Positions 1-9,295 are shown, numbered from the stretch's first letter. The stretch: DNA of 64,000 nucleotides from JAFEDN01 sp963832945 (GCA_963832945.1 CAWHVV010000002.1:62001-126000); one strand, 5' to 3'. A program made the numbers and translations. Notes: generated from the sequence alone by a model not told the origin.

Positions 1-1359
1 CCGATTCGGTGTCGTTGGCGCAGGAAGCGCTGGCGGAAATCCGTGAATATATTGCGGCCCGTTATGGCGCTGATCAGGCGCCTGCACAGCCCAGGGTTTA
101 TAAATCCAAATCAAAAAACGCTCAGGAAGCGCACGAAGCGATTCGGCCTACCTCAGCTAACCGCGAACCTGAACAATTGCAGGAACTTCTGAATGCCGAG
201 CAATCCAAACTGTATACTCTGATCTGGAAAAGAACCGTCGCCTGCCAAATGATTGACGCGACCATCGATACCGTCGCCGTCGACCTGTCCGCTCAGGAAG
301 GCATTTTTCGTGCGAACGGTTCGATGATTGTCGACCCTGGTTTTATTAATGTGTACCAGGAAGGATACGACGATAAGAAAAAAGAAGAAGACGACAGCAA
401 CAAAATGCTGCCACCGCTCAAGGAAAACCAATGGGTCACTTTGCTGGATATCCTCGGCGATCAGCATTTTACCGAGCCGCCGCCCCGTTACACGGAAGCG
501 ACACTGGTGAAAGGTTTGGAAGAGCGGGGGATTGGCCGGCCTTCTACTTATGCCAGTATTATCGCGACGTTAAAAAATCGCGAATACGTAACGCTGGAGA
601 GTAAGCGATTTATGCCAACCGACGTCGGCCGCATCGTCAACCGGTTTTTAACCAATTACTTTACTCAATATGTCGATTATGATTTTACCGCGCGTTTGGA
701 AGACGATCTGGACGATATTGCTCGCGGTGAAAAAGTCTGGGTGCCGGTATTGTCGGCATTCTGGAAGCCATTTAAAGATCTGGTAGGAAGAGATTCAGGA
801 AAACGTTAAGCGCAGTGACGTCACTCAGGAAAAAACCGACGAAAAATGTCCGGATTGTGGGCATCCGCTGGTGATCCGTTTAGGCAAGCGTGGACGTTTT
901 ATTGGGTGCAGCAATTATCCGGAATGTAAATACACCCGCAATGTGGGCGAAGAAACCGCCGAGCCATCGGCGCAGGTCATTGCCGATCGTAAATGTCCGA
1001 ATTGCGGCGGCGATTTATTAGTCAAGCACGGCCCGTATGGGAAATTTATCGGCTGTAGCAATTATCCTGATTGTCATTTTTTGGAGCCATTGGAAAAACC
1101 CAAAGACAGCGGCGTGCGATGCCCGGAATGCCATCAGGGAACGATTCTCCAGCGCAAGTCGAAGCGCGGTAAAATATTCTATTCCTGCTCGCGCTATCCC
1201 GACTGTAAATATGCGCTGTGGAACGAGCCTATTAAAGAAGTCTGTCCCAACTGCAAGTGGTCCATTTTAACGGTTAAAACCACCCGCAAAAAAGGCCGCG
1301 AAAAACTCTGCCCGCAACCGAATTGCGGTTACAGCGTCCCTTTTCCCGAAGCGGAATAA
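1..1359 (+). pseudogene. topA: DNA topoisomerase I, 3' part, frameshifted in this sequence
   Basis: The window opens inside topA, just after the active-site region: the first readable residues (DSVSLAQEAL) correspond to the segment that follows the catalytic tyrosine in bacterial TopA. The core continues to about 785. Four zinc-ribbon repeats of the CPxC...C..YPxC type follow between about 846 and 1350, a typical gammaproteobacterial C-terminus. The reading frame breaks at 786-787, where one extra G turns the expected LVEEIQENVKRSDVTQEK into a stop at 807-809. Removing one G joins both parts into a single open frame ending at 1359. TopA is normally essential, so a sequencing or assembly error is as likely as a real mutation. 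The gene relaxes negative supercoils. Confidence 0.9.
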
Positions 1360-1382
1360 ATTCCGAGCGTGTTAAAATTACC

Positions 1383-1841
1383 TCATTTATGCGAGGTCGC
1401 GTTTTTTGAAGGCGGTGCTGTAAATAGATATAGTGTTCCATTCACCCCATGCGAATCCTTCAGTGTTCCATCAGTCACCAAAAGCTGATCTCGCTTATTA
1501 GGATCATAGGTTACTTGCAAGGTCCATGTACCATAAGTATTGTTGTCCAGATTAAAATTAGCAGGTTTAGAAAAATCGCTGCCATCCGTACAAACTCCTT
1601 CCGTTCCTATATTATTATTACCAGGGTCGTACTGTAACATAGCACGTATAAGAACATCAAAAGAGCTTGGTTTTTCCACATTCCAAATATCAAGGTCATT
1701 CATAGTAATAGGCCCGCTGCTAGAGGATAAGGTCCCCTTCCAATGTGTACCCATTAAAGTCTGACATGTGTTAGCATTTACAAGAGGTGAAAATAAAAAA
1801 ACCGATAACACTATAGCCAACTTCTTTTTTACTTTATTCAT
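1383..1841 (-). CDS. Small secreted protein of unknown function
   Basis: About 152 residues when started at the ATG at 1839-1841, which has a GAGG five bases upstream; an in-frame start further out at 1895 lacks this support. The N-terminus MNKVKKKLAIVLSVFLF followed by SPLVNA is a classical Sec signal peptide, with cleavage probably after VNA. The mature part has two cysteines (NTCQ and GVCTDG) that could form a disulfide, and otherwise looks like a small beta-rich periplasmic or secreted domain (WTLQVTYD, LLVTDG). I do not recognise the family. The gene is convergent with topA and is AT-richer than it. Confidence 0.7.
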   Translation of the reverse strand: MNKVKKKLAIVLSVFLFSPLVNANTCQTLMGTHWKGTLSSSSGPITMNDLDIWNVEKPSSFDVLIRAMLQYDPGNNNIGTEGVCTDGSDFSKPANFNLDNNTYGTWTLQVTYDPNKRDQLLVTDGTLKDSHGVNGTLYLFTAPPSKNATSHK

Positions 1842-1910
1842 AAAAACCTCATTATTTAGATCAATCATTCTCGCCATGCAGTATAGATTAATCACCTGCT
1901 CGATGACAAG

Positions 1911-1929
1911 ATTAATGTGATAAATGAGC
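1911..1929. repeat. Echo of the glyS 3' end (18-bp match)
   Basis: The 18 bases TTAATGTGATAAATGAGC are identical to the last bases of the glyS coding region and its stop at 5180-5197. A diverged third copy is at 4285-4304. The match marks one edge of the accessory block that holds the ankyrin gene. One 18-base match in AT-rich DNA could still be chance. Confidence 0.4.
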
Positions 1930-2020
1930 CCTGTGTTAAATAATATCGGATTGACAAACTGCTGAATGGGGTGATAGATTGCAATTTTTAGTCAATTTTT
2001 GAAGATAAAATAGAGGTAAT

Positions 2021-4237
2021 ATGAGTCGTGAATCACACATAAATTTCTTGAGTTTACCCGCCGATGTTCAGTTTCTCATCCTTGATTATGCAGAGTTTCA
2101 ACTTGAACTTGCAAAGTTACAATATATTGGGACTCCTGAGACTGATTCATTATTAGAAAAATATTATGCTAACACGTTGAAAAAATACAAAAAACCGATA
2201 GGTGATTGTGCATTACAGATCCCTTTGAGCATGTGGACTGACACTCCGTCTAAACAAGGAGACTATTTCCAGGATATAACAGGTTTGCCAAAAGGATTGG
2301 TCGCATTAGCCTGCCTCATCCACAATTCAAATTATCGCGAGATTGATTCTTTACCATGGAAGTTAATATTAACAGATATGTGGACATTGATGTATGCGTT
2401 AGATGGAGGGGTAAACATTAATCAGGCTCTTATTGAAGCAGTCTCGCGGGTTCCTAACCCTGATCTTCATCCATTCAATTATTATGCTCCGGTTAAAACA
2501 ATATTGAAACGAGGCCCTGAAATAAACTATCTTCATAAGGGCGAAACGGCGCTCATATATGCTGCTGGATCAGGGCAGATAAAATCAGTGGAAGCGTTAT
2601 TAATTCATGGCGCTATTCCACCTAAAGCTATAAAAAGCTATTTCAATATTTGTACTTCTTGTATGGGAAATAAAGTTTTATTTGTAACAGTAATGAGAAT
2701 GTTAAGAATGATGTTTATGGCGGGAGGCGAATTAAAAGATGCCGAGGGCAACATCTTTACGTATTTTTTACAAAAACAAGAGTCCCTATCCTATCGAGAA
2801 GCAACAGAGGAAGATATAAAATTACTCCATCAAAATTTCGAAAACAAGAACCTAAATAAAGTAAGTAATGCGATAGTTAATGATATTATTAAAGACGGTA
2901 TTGGGAAATTTATAGAAAATGAATACACTATTGACTTTCTGGATAATAGAGAATTTTTACAAGTTGCCCTTCATTATAACGTCAACATGCACCTCTTGTT
3001 CAATTATGCTTGTAAAGATACACTAAATTGTATGGCGTTCGACTATTTGTTGGATCATGGTGTAGATGTCAATCAAGTGGATCAGGATAATAAATCCCCG
3101 CTTTTTAATCTGGTTAATAATAAAAGGTCGCACTTATTTATGAATTCAGAAAAAGCACTATATTTATCGAAAAAAGAAGAAAAAATAGCGAAATTATTGG
3201 AAAAAAAAGCTAATGTAAATTATCAAAATAACGGCATCACTGCGCTCGAGCTTGCTTTTCACGATGAAGAATATTCTTTGAATATAATAAAAATGTTACT
3301 AAAGAATGGGGCTGACATATCTTCTTTAATAACTTTGGCATTAACAAATGACTCTGATCGTCTAAGATTAATAACTATATGCGAATGTCTGATGTCTGAA
3401 TGTTCCTTTCTAATAAACGTTCTGGAGTGTTTATCAACGCCCCCAGTAATACATAAAGAAATAGGTGAAAAAACTCCTAAGACGAATCTATATCTTATAA
3501 AGATTAATAAATTAGAAAAAAGTTTTATAAAGATATCGGAAGGCTATTGTGCATCACAATATGATTTAGAGAGCAACACAGAAGAGATGTTGTACGACCA
3601 TTTCTATGAGCTCATGAAACATTCTGATAATGTGAATAAGTTCTCTTTAGATTCTATTCGAAGAGAATTAAAAATAGCCGGTAATAGCGTAAACAGATCG
3701 GTAGTTGAGATCCCATTAAAATCTTTGCAGAATAAGGTCGATCAACATAAAAAAGAGATAAAAACAGGTATCGAAAAATTAAATGAAAAACTTGTCGAGA
3801 ATGAAAAAACTAAATTTAAAAATAAGAACAAAAAATACTATGATGAGGCTTTGTTACAGTTAGAAAAACAAATTCAAAATTTTAAAAATTCTGCCGTTGT
3901 AATGAATGATGATGATGATGATTGGGGGGGTGACGTAGCAGGAGATTGGGAAAATAGCCCGAAAGAGGAAAAGATTAATAAACTCGAAGATTCTGACGAT
4001 GATGATGAGGGAGATGCTATGGAATCTGAAGAGAATAATATACGAAAAGATAAATTACTGATTCGAAAAGATATACTATTACAAATAGGGAAATTTTATA
4101 ATTTTACAACTTCAGAACGCAGCCCTGGATCATCCACTTTGTCTAATATGCCTCATCTCTATCAAAATCCGTCTTCCGGTTCATCTTCGAGTTCTTCGGC
4201 TATTTCCGTAGTGCAATCGAGATCAGGGCCAACGTGA
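2021..4237 (+). CDS. Ankyrin-repeat protein with F-box-like N-terminus, candidate secreted effector
   Basis: 738 residues, started by an ATG with GAGG five bases upstream. Residues about 9-25 (LSLPADVQFLILDYAEF) resemble an F-box start. Ankyrin-type repeats are visible near residues 170-200 (GETALIYAAGSGQIKSVEAL), 340-365 (FDYLLDHGVDVNQVDQ) and 400-440 (GITALELAFHD, IIKMLLKNGADI). A lysine-rich coiled coil spans roughly 570-625, then a strongly acidic stretch (runs of D) at about 630-675 and a serine-rich tail. There is no signal peptide or membrane segment. In Legionellales such proteins are often type IV (Dot/Icm) effectors acting in the host; that role is inferred. Base composition is much more AT-rich than the neighbouring topA and glyQS, suggesting acquisition. 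Confidence 0.8.
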   Translation: MSRESHINFLSLPADVQFLILDYAEFQLELAKLQYIGTPETDSLLEKYYANTLKKYKKPIGDCALQIPLSMWTDTPSKQGDYFQDITGLPKGLVALACLIHNSNYREIDSLPWKLILTDMWTLMYALDGGVNINQALIEAVSRVPNPDLHPFNYYAPVKTILKRGPEINYLHKGETALIYAAGSGQIKSVEALLIHGAIPPKAIKSYFNICTSCMGNKVLFVTVMRMLRMMFMAGGELKDAEGNIFTYFLQKQESLSYREATEEDIKLLHQNFENKNLNKVSNAIVNDIIKDGIGKFIENEYTIDFLDNREFLQVALHYNVNMHLLFNYACKDTLNCMAFDYLLDHGVDVNQVDQDNKSPLFNLVNNKRSHLFMNSEKALYLSKKEEKIAKLLEKKANVNYQNNGITALELAFHDEEYSLNIIKMLLKNGADISSLITLALTNDSDRLRLITICECLMSECSFLINVLECLSTPPVIHKEIGEKTPKTNLYLIKINKLEKSFIKISEGYCASQYDLESNTEEMLYDHFYELMKHSDNVNKFSLDSIRRELKIAGNSVNRSVVEIPLKSLQNKVDQHKKEIKTGIEKLNEKLVENEKTKFKNKNKKYYDEALLQLEKQIQNFKNSAVVMNDDDDDWGGDVAGDWENSPKEEKINKLEDSDDDDEGDAMESEENNIRKDKLLIRKDILLQIGKFYNFTTSERSPGSSTLSNMPHLYQNPSSGSSSSSSAISVVQSRSGPT

Positions 4238-4280
4238 TCAGTAAGATGAGGGGATAATAACGCCATCGCATTTTACAAAA

Positions 4281-4540
4281 TTAGATAAATGAGCGATGTC
4301 CGCTCCATGCGGCGCCCGGCCTGCAAAATGGCGCCGGCGGCCAATAAGGGAAAGCCCATGCGTTCCCGGGCTTCATAATAAGCTTGCGCTACAGCCTGGG
4401 TCAGCTTGCGGATGCGCAGCATATAACGTTGCCGCTCGGTTACGGCGATGGCGTGGCGGGCATCCAGCAGGTTGAAAGTGTGCGAGGCTTTCAGCACCAT
4501 CTCATAAGCGGCCAGTATTAATCGCGCGGCTTGGTGAAAT
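4281..4540 (-). pseudogene. Remnant of a second glyQS copy
   Basis: This stretch is a near-copy of the glyQ C-terminal region at about 7570-7790 (MVLKASHTFNLLDARHAIAV and on to ERMGFPLLA). It is joined directly to a copy of the last glyS codons: 4285-4304 reads ADIAHLS, matching the glyS end at 5180-5205. Almost all of glyS has been deleted in between. The fragment also lacks about 15 bases present at 7757-7771, and it carries 20 bases absent from the intact gene at the glyQ/glyS boundary. A 75-residue reading frame survives (4273-4500) but is unlikely to be functional. Confidence 0.8.
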
Positions 4541-4553
4541 TATTAAATGATCT

Positions 4554-5051
4554 TTATGCCTTTCGTTTTAAAACATTGTCAATAAATTCAGATTTTGCAA
4601 GACTATATTCGAATTCGTCATCAAATTGAGTAGATAACTTGAATTTTAATTTTTCATACTCTAATAAGATTGTTGGATTATTAAGTAGAATTTTTTTAAA
4701 TGAAGTAACTTTATTATAAAATGCGCTATCAACATTAACTATGTGAATGTTGTAATTAATGACAGAACTGGTCAGTTTAAAATAGCGTCGATTGGGCATG
4801 GTAATTTCATATTCCTTAATATAGCGATATCCCAGCTCTAACATTAATGGAACTACGTAACGATCCACTAAATCCAGAGACGTCACTCCTATGAGAATGT
4901 CAATGATAGGTTTGGCGCTAAGAGATGGAATTGAGGTACTCCCTACATGTTCAATTGATACAATCCAGGGTTGGAGGTATTTCTGAAGCTTTTCTTTTTC
5001 CAAATCAAATAATTTAGGCCAGTTGCTATTATAATTTTTAATTAAAATCAT
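4554..5051 (-). CDS. GrpB/UPF0157 family protein
   Basis: 165 residues matching the GrpB family, which has a nucleotidyltransferase-like fold. The signature is IEHVGSTSIPSLSAKPIIDI at about residues 33-52, followed by LGYRY...MPNRRYF. The length is typical for the stand-alone domain. The biochemical role of these proteins is not firmly established. A GGAG lies upstream of the start. The gene is AT-rich, sits between a glyQS remnant and the functional glyQS, and probably arrived with the ankyrin gene. Confidence 0.85.
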   Translation of the reverse strand: MILIKNYNSNWPKLFDLEKEKLQKYLQPWIVSIEHVGSTSIPSLSAKPIIDILIGVTSLDLVDRYVVPLMLELGYRYIKEYEITMPNRRYFKLTSSVINYNIHIVNVDSAFYNKVTSFKKILLNNPTILLEYEKLKFKLSTQFDDEFEYSLAKSEFIDNVLKRKA

Positions 5052-5179
5052 GCTATTTATTAAATCTCCGGTGTACTCACTTCATTAAAAAATTAGATTT
5101 AACCTGATATAAAGCACATCTTTCATTATGCATGGATTAGGTTTCGTCTGTCTGTAGAGCCTTTAGGGAATCACGCGGG

Positions 5180-8100
5180 TTAATGTGATAAATGAGCAAT
5201 GTCCGCCACCTGCGTTAATAAACGATGCAGGCGGTTGAGCAGGGCGAGGCGGTTGGCGCGTTTGGCGGGGTCTTCGGTCATGACCATGACTTTATCGAAA
5301 AAAGCGTCAATGGGGATTTTTAAATGGGATAACTGACTGAGGGCTCGACCGTATTGCATCTGCTGAACGGATTCTGCGACGGTTTCTGTTTGCGCGGCTA
5401 ACACTTTAGCCAGTTCACGCTCTTCATTATATTCGAATAAAGATTCATTCAGGGTAATAGAGTCAAAGCCGGCAGCCTGTTTTTTTAAAATATTACTCAC
5501 GCGTTTGTTCGCGGCGGCTAACGCAGCAGCCGCAGGCAGTTTCTGAAATTCGCGTACAGCGTCAAGGCGCAACACAAAATCTAAAGGTTTGGTGATCTTT
5601 AAGGCTAACACCGATTCAAATTGTTCAGCAGTGAGAGGCTGGGGTCCCGAATAAAATTCCGTCAAAATAGATTTTAGGCGCACCATGGTAAAATCAAATA
5701 CTTGTTGGATGACCGAGGGATTGGGTAAGTGAATGGCGTACGCCTGATGGGCCTGCTGCAGCAATTCCATTAAATCAAGTTCCAACAATTCTTTTTGGGT
5801 GAGCGGACATTTATCTTTGGCAGCCATTCCCGCTGAGTACAGCGTCCATGGCTTTTTGTTTATATCCTGTGCATCGGCGGAGCCGATTGCTCGGGGAGAG
5901 TTCCCTTCAGCGGGAACTCCTGTATCTTTGGCGATCAGTATTTGTAAAAGCATTTGTAAAATGCCATTGGCGGCGCGCCGTAATGCAAAAGGGTCTTTGT
6001 CTCCAGTGGGGGCCTGATTGATGCCAAAAATGCCGATCAGAGTGTCCAGTTTATCCGCGAGGGCGACCGCGAAACCTTCTTTATTACTGGGGATGGCGTC
6101 GCGAAAATGCCGCGGTAAATAATGTTCTTTAATGGCTACTGCGCAGGCTTCACTTAAACCGTCATTGCGTGCGTAATAATATCCCATGATTCCTTGCAGG
6201 GTGGGAAATTCGCCGACCATTTCACTGAGCAGATCGCACTTGGATAACTGCGCCGCCTGCTTTGTGGCGGAAGCATCGCAATTAATACGCTGGGAGATAA
6301 AAGCGGCTGTTTTTACCATCCGCTCGGTTTTATGCGCCAGACTGCCCAGTTGTTTTTGAAAGGTAACGTGCTCTAAATGAGGCAAGCGGCTTTCCAGGCT
6401 GTTTTCCAGATCATTTTTAAAGAAAAATGCCGCGTCCGTAAGGCGCGCGTTGAGGACGCGTTCATTACCATGTACGATTAATTCCGGATCTTTGCTGGCG
6501 ATATTGCTGATTAATACAAAAGCCGGTTGCAGACGCCCCTGCGAATTCAGCACCGGAAAATATTTCTGGTTAGTTTTCATGGAAGTAATCAGTGCTTCCT
6601 GCGGAACTTTTAAAAACTCGGGATTAAAATGACCCACCAGGGCGACTGGCCACTCCACCAGCGATGTCACCTCTTTCAATAAATCCTCGTCAAGCTCCAC
6701 GGTGTGGCCGGCGGGTGTGACCTCTGCAATGGCCTGCTTAATTTTTTCTAAACGTTCATTAAAGTCAGCGATGACCCGGCCCGGCTCGCGTAAAAGCTGC
6801 GCATAATCTTTAGGGACAGAAACGGTCAGCGGTTCAGGATGGTGAAAGCGATGACCAAAGGTTTGATTGCCGGAGGTGACACCAAACAGGGTCACGGGTA
6901 TCCTCTCTGCACCGAACATTAATAAGATCCAATGGATCGGCCGGGCAAAACTTTCAGAATGCGTTCCCCAGCGCATCGGTCTTGCCATCGACATTTGGCT
7001 AATGGCCTGTTGCACGAGGCCGGGCAGAAGGCTGGCAGTTTTTTGGCCGGGTTTTTCTCCTTTGTAATAAAGACGCTGGTCTTTTTCAATCAGGGCTTCT
7101 ATGGGGACTCCGCAGGATTTGGCGAAGCCCGTAGCCGCGGAAGTTGGGCGTTTTTGGGCGTCAAAGGCCTGACTGATCGCCGGGCCCTGCCGTTCAATGA
7201 CTTGCGGCGCCTGTTCTGTATCAACGCCGGGGATATAAACCGCAATTCGGCGCGGCGTTGCAAAAATCTGTGCTTTGCCACTGTTAAGCTGGTGCTGATT
7301 CAATATTCCCATTAACCGGGAATGTAATTCCCCCGACAGGGCTTTTACCGCCTGTGTGGGCAATTCCTCGCAACCAATTTCTAATAATAAATCCTGCTTA
7401 TCAGCCATTCCCGCTGAGTACAGCGGCAATGGCTTCCTGTTTATATCCTGCGCATCGGCGGAGCCGATTGCTCGGAATGAAGGGGGAGGAGCGAAGCTCT
7501 CTCCCCCTTCGACCCCCATCGGGAAAGGAGAGTTCCCTTCAGCGGGAACTCTTGCCTGTTTATCCATATGCGGCGCCCGGGCCAATAAGGGAAAGCCCAT
7601 GCGTTCCCGGGCTTCATAATAAGCTTGCGCTACAGCCTGAGCCAGTTTGCGGATGCGCAGCATATAACGTTGCCGCTCGGTTACGGCGATGGCGTGGCGG
7701 GCATCCAGCAGATTGAAAGTGTGCGAGGCTTTCAGCACCATCTCATAAGCGGCCAGTGGTATTTGTTCAGTAATTAATCGCGCGGCTTCCTGTTCGTAGA
7801 TATCAAATTGCCTGAAGAGAACTTCTACGTTAGCGAGTTTAAAATTATAGGCGGACATTTCCACTTCGTTTTGGTGAAACACATCCCCATAGGTGACAAC
7901 GCCAAAAGCATTGTCAGTCCAGATCAAATCAAACAGATTATCAACGCCCTGCAAATACATGGCCAGACGTTCCAGTCCGTAAGTGAGTTCGCCACCGACG
8001 GGATGACAATCCAGTCCACCAACTTGTTGAAAATAAGTAAACTGACTGATTTCCATGCCGTCCTGCCAAACTTCCCAGCCTAATCCCCATGCCCCTAAAG

Positions 8101-8467
8101 TCGGCGATTCCCAGTTATCCTCGACAAAACGGATATCGTGTTCCAGTGTATCCACACCTAAATGTTGTAAGGACTGCAAATATAATTCCTGAATATTATC
8201 CGGGGAAGGTTTCAGCATCACCTGTAATTGATAATAATGTTGTACGCGGTTGGGATTGTCGCCGTAGCGCCCGTCGGCGGGCCGTCTTGAGGGCTGGACA
8301 AACATGGCTCGCCACGGTTCCGGGCCAATGGCTCGCAAAAAGGTGCCCGGATGAAACGTCCCGGCGCCTACTTCCATATCGAACGGTTGCAAAATGACAC
8401 AACCCTGGGCGGCCCAATACTGTTGCAGCCGCAGGATCATGTCCTGAAAACTAATTTTTGCCGTCAT
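5180..8467 (-). CDS. glyQS: Glycyl-tRNA synthetase, alpha and beta chains fused, with two in-frame palindromic inserts
   Basis: 1095 residues. Residues 1 to about 300 are the GlyQ alpha chain (class II core: WAAQGCVILQPFD, GPEPWRAMFVQPSRRPADGR, GGELTYGLERL). Residues about 356-1095 are the GlyS beta chain, beginning KQDLLLEIGCEELPT and ending with the anticodon-binding region. In most gammaproteobacteria these are two genes. Here the join is an element-encoded linker (about residues 305-355: VPAEGNSP...SADAQDIN...LYSAGMA). A second element-encoded block occupies about 849-882 within GlyS. Removing each with its flanking duplication restores normal sequence (ARAPHMDKQDLLLEIG and LIAKDKCPL). 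The start ATG overlaps the stop of the com1-like gene by four bases, so the two are probably coupled. Confidence 0.95.
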   Translation of the reverse strand: MTAKISFQDMILRLQQYWAAQGCVILQPFDMEVGAGTFHPGTFLRAIGPEPWRAMFVQPSRRPADGRYGDNPNRVQHYYQLQVMLKPSPDNIQELYLQSLQHLGVDTLEHDIRFVEDNWESPTLGAWGLGWEVWQDGMEISQFTYFQQVGGLDCHPVGGELTYGLERLAMYLQGVDNLFDLIWTDNAFGVVTYGDVFHQNEVEMSAYNFKLANVEVLFRQFDIYEQEAARLITEQIPLAAYEMVLKASHTFNLLDARHAIAVTERQRYMLRIRKLAQAVAQAYYEARERMGFPLLARAPHMDKQARVPAEGNSPFPMGVEGGESFAPPPSFRAIGSADAQDINRKPLPLYSAGMADKQDLLLEIGCEELPTQAVKALSGELHSRLMGILNQHQLNSGKAQIFATPRRIAVYIPGVDTEQAPQVIERQGPAISQAFDAQKRPTSAATGFAKSCGVPIEALIEKDQRLYYKGEKPGQKTASLLPGLVQQAISQMSMARPMRWGTHSESFARPIHWILLMFGAERIPVTLFGVTSGNQTFGHRFHHPEPLTVSVPKDYAQLLREPGRVIADFNERLEKIKQAIAEVTPAGHTVELDEDLLKEVTSLVEWPVALVGHFNPEFLKVPQEALITSMKTNQKYFPVLNSQGRLQPAFVLISNIASKDPELIVHGNERVLNARLTDAAFFFKNDLENSLESRLPHLEHVTFQKQLGSLAHKTERMVKTAAFISQRINCDASATKQAAQLSKCDLLSEMVGEFPTLQGIMGYYYARNDGLSEACAVAIKEHYLPRHFRDAIPSNKEGFAVALADKLDTLIGIFGINQAPTGDKDPFALRRAANGILQMLLQILIAKDTGVPAEGNSPRAIGSADAQDINKKPWTLYSAGMAAKDKCPLTQKELLELDLMELLQQAHQAYAIHLPNPSVIQQVFDFTMVRLKSILTEFYSGPQPLTAEQFESVLALKITKPLDFVLRLDAVREFQKLPAAAALAAANKRVSNILKKQAAGFDSITLNESLFEYNEERELAKVLAAQTETVAESVQQMQYGRALSQLSHLKIPIDAFFDKVMVMTEDPAKRANRLALLNRLHRLLTQVADIAHLSH
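5812..5932 (-). mobile_element. Palindromic element family A, short copy inside glyS
   Basis: A 101-bp copy (5822-5922) flanked by a perfect 10-bp duplication TATCTTTGGC (5812-5821 and 5923-5932). The middle hairpin (the GGGGGAG/CTCCCCC block) is missing from this copy. The net insertion is 111 bp, exactly 37 codons, and it is translated as GVPAEGNSPRAIGSADAQD and onward to LYSAGMA in GlyS. Confidence 0.9.
7393..7564 (-). mobile_element. Palindromic element family A at the glyQ/glyS junction
   Basis: A 152-bp copy (7403-7554) flanked by CCTGCTTATC (7393-7402) and CCTGTTTATC (7555-7564), nine of ten bases identical. The net insertion is 162 bp (54 codons). It contains consecutive hairpins: GCCATTCCCGCTG pairing with CAGCGGCAATGGC, GATCGGCTCCGCC-type, GAAGGGGGAG with CTCCCCCTTC, and GAGTTCCC with GGGAACTC. 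Confidence 0.9.
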
Positions 8468-9249
8468 TGTTTTTTGGCGATATTATCCACGGATTGTTGG
8501 AAGAGTTGTTCAGGTGCGGCGCCGGGAATGAAATCAAATTCCGTCATCGGCTTGTTGCTCAGAACAAAGCTGGGAGTGCCAGCCAGATTGAGCGCTTTGG
8601 CTAAATCATAAGTGTCGGAGATTTCCTGCTTGACGGCGGGGTCCGTCATATCTTTTTTCAGTTGTTCAACGTTTAAACCCACTGATTTTGCAATTTCCTG
8701 GATTTTGGTGGCGTTCAGAGCTCCGGAGTGTTTCATGAGGGCATTGTGAAATTCCAGATATTTATTTTGTTTATTGGCGGCCAAAGCCATTTGCGCGGCA
8801 TAATTGGAGGCATCCCCGAAGATGGGAAATTCTTTATAAATAATTTTGACGTTCTTGCCTGATAACACTTTATCAATAACCGGCTGCATTTCCTTGCAAT
8901 GGCTGCATTGATAGTCAAAAAATTCGACGAGAAGAACTTTACCATCAGGATTGCCCGCGGTAGGAGAGTTGGAATCGCTAAACAGTTTTGATTTATTCGC
9001 GGTGATGCCCTGCATGGCCTGCGATTTTGATTTGGCCATTTCTTTGGCCTGAAGCGCCTGTGACGCCTCAATCAGCACTTCCGGATTGCTAACCAGATAA
9101 TCATGAACGATTTTTTGTATTTCCTGTTGCTGTGACGAGGAAAAAGATTCGTTACCCTTATTGCTGCCGCCGAAGCCAAAGCCATAAGCCGATGTTATTA
9201 AAGCAGCGCTGGTGGTTAGGGCAATCAAAATCCCTGGAATTTTTTTCAT
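8464..9249 (-). CDS. Com1/DsbA-like thiol oxidoreductase, exported
   Basis: 261 residues from the ATG at 9247-9249, which has AGGAG upstream; a start at 9306 would lengthen it without support. The N-terminus MKKIPGILIALTTSAALITS is a signal peptide. A DsbA-type thioredoxin domain follows, with the active site C115-S-H-C118 in VEFFDYQCSHCKEM, and the cis-proline loop AGTPSFVLSN near the end. The layout (signal, helical N-terminal region, DsbA/DsbG-like domain) matches the Coxiella Com1 family of surface or periplasmic proteins that form or shuffle disulfides. It lies between rpoH and glyQS on the same strand and its stop overlaps the glyQS start. Confidence 0.88.
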   Translation of the reverse strand: MKKIPGILIALTTSAALITSAYGFGFGGSNKGNESFSSSQQQEIQKIVHDYLVSNPEVLIEASQALQAKEMAKSKSQAMQGITANKSKLFSDSNSPTAGNPDGKVLLVEFFDYQCSHCKEMQPVIDKVLSGKNVKIIYKEFPIFGDASNYAAQMALAANKQNKYLEFHNALMKHSGALNATKIQEIAKSVGLNVEQLKKDMTDPAVKQEISDTYDLAKALNLAGTPSFVLSNKPMTEFDFIPGAAPEQLFQQSVDNIAKKQ

Positions 9250-9295
9250 AGAATACTCTCCTGATAGGTTTCTAGTCAGCATGCCATATTGGCGG

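Noticed and set aside
153..467. 104-codon minus-strand frame within topA
   Set aside because: Antisense to a well-conserved topA region, no signal of its own.
1380..1408. Possible terminator after topA (ACCTC, GAGGT, then six T)
   Set aside because: The stem is only five pairs with a nine-base loop and the T run is separated from it; too weak to list.
5799..6017. Plus-strand frame of 72 codons across the glyS element
   Set aside because: It is the reverse side of the palindromic element, open because both strands of the element lack stops; no ribosome site.
7354..7716. Plus-strand frames over the glyQ/glyS junction
   Set aside because: Shadow of glyQS plus the reverse strand of the element; no gene evidence.
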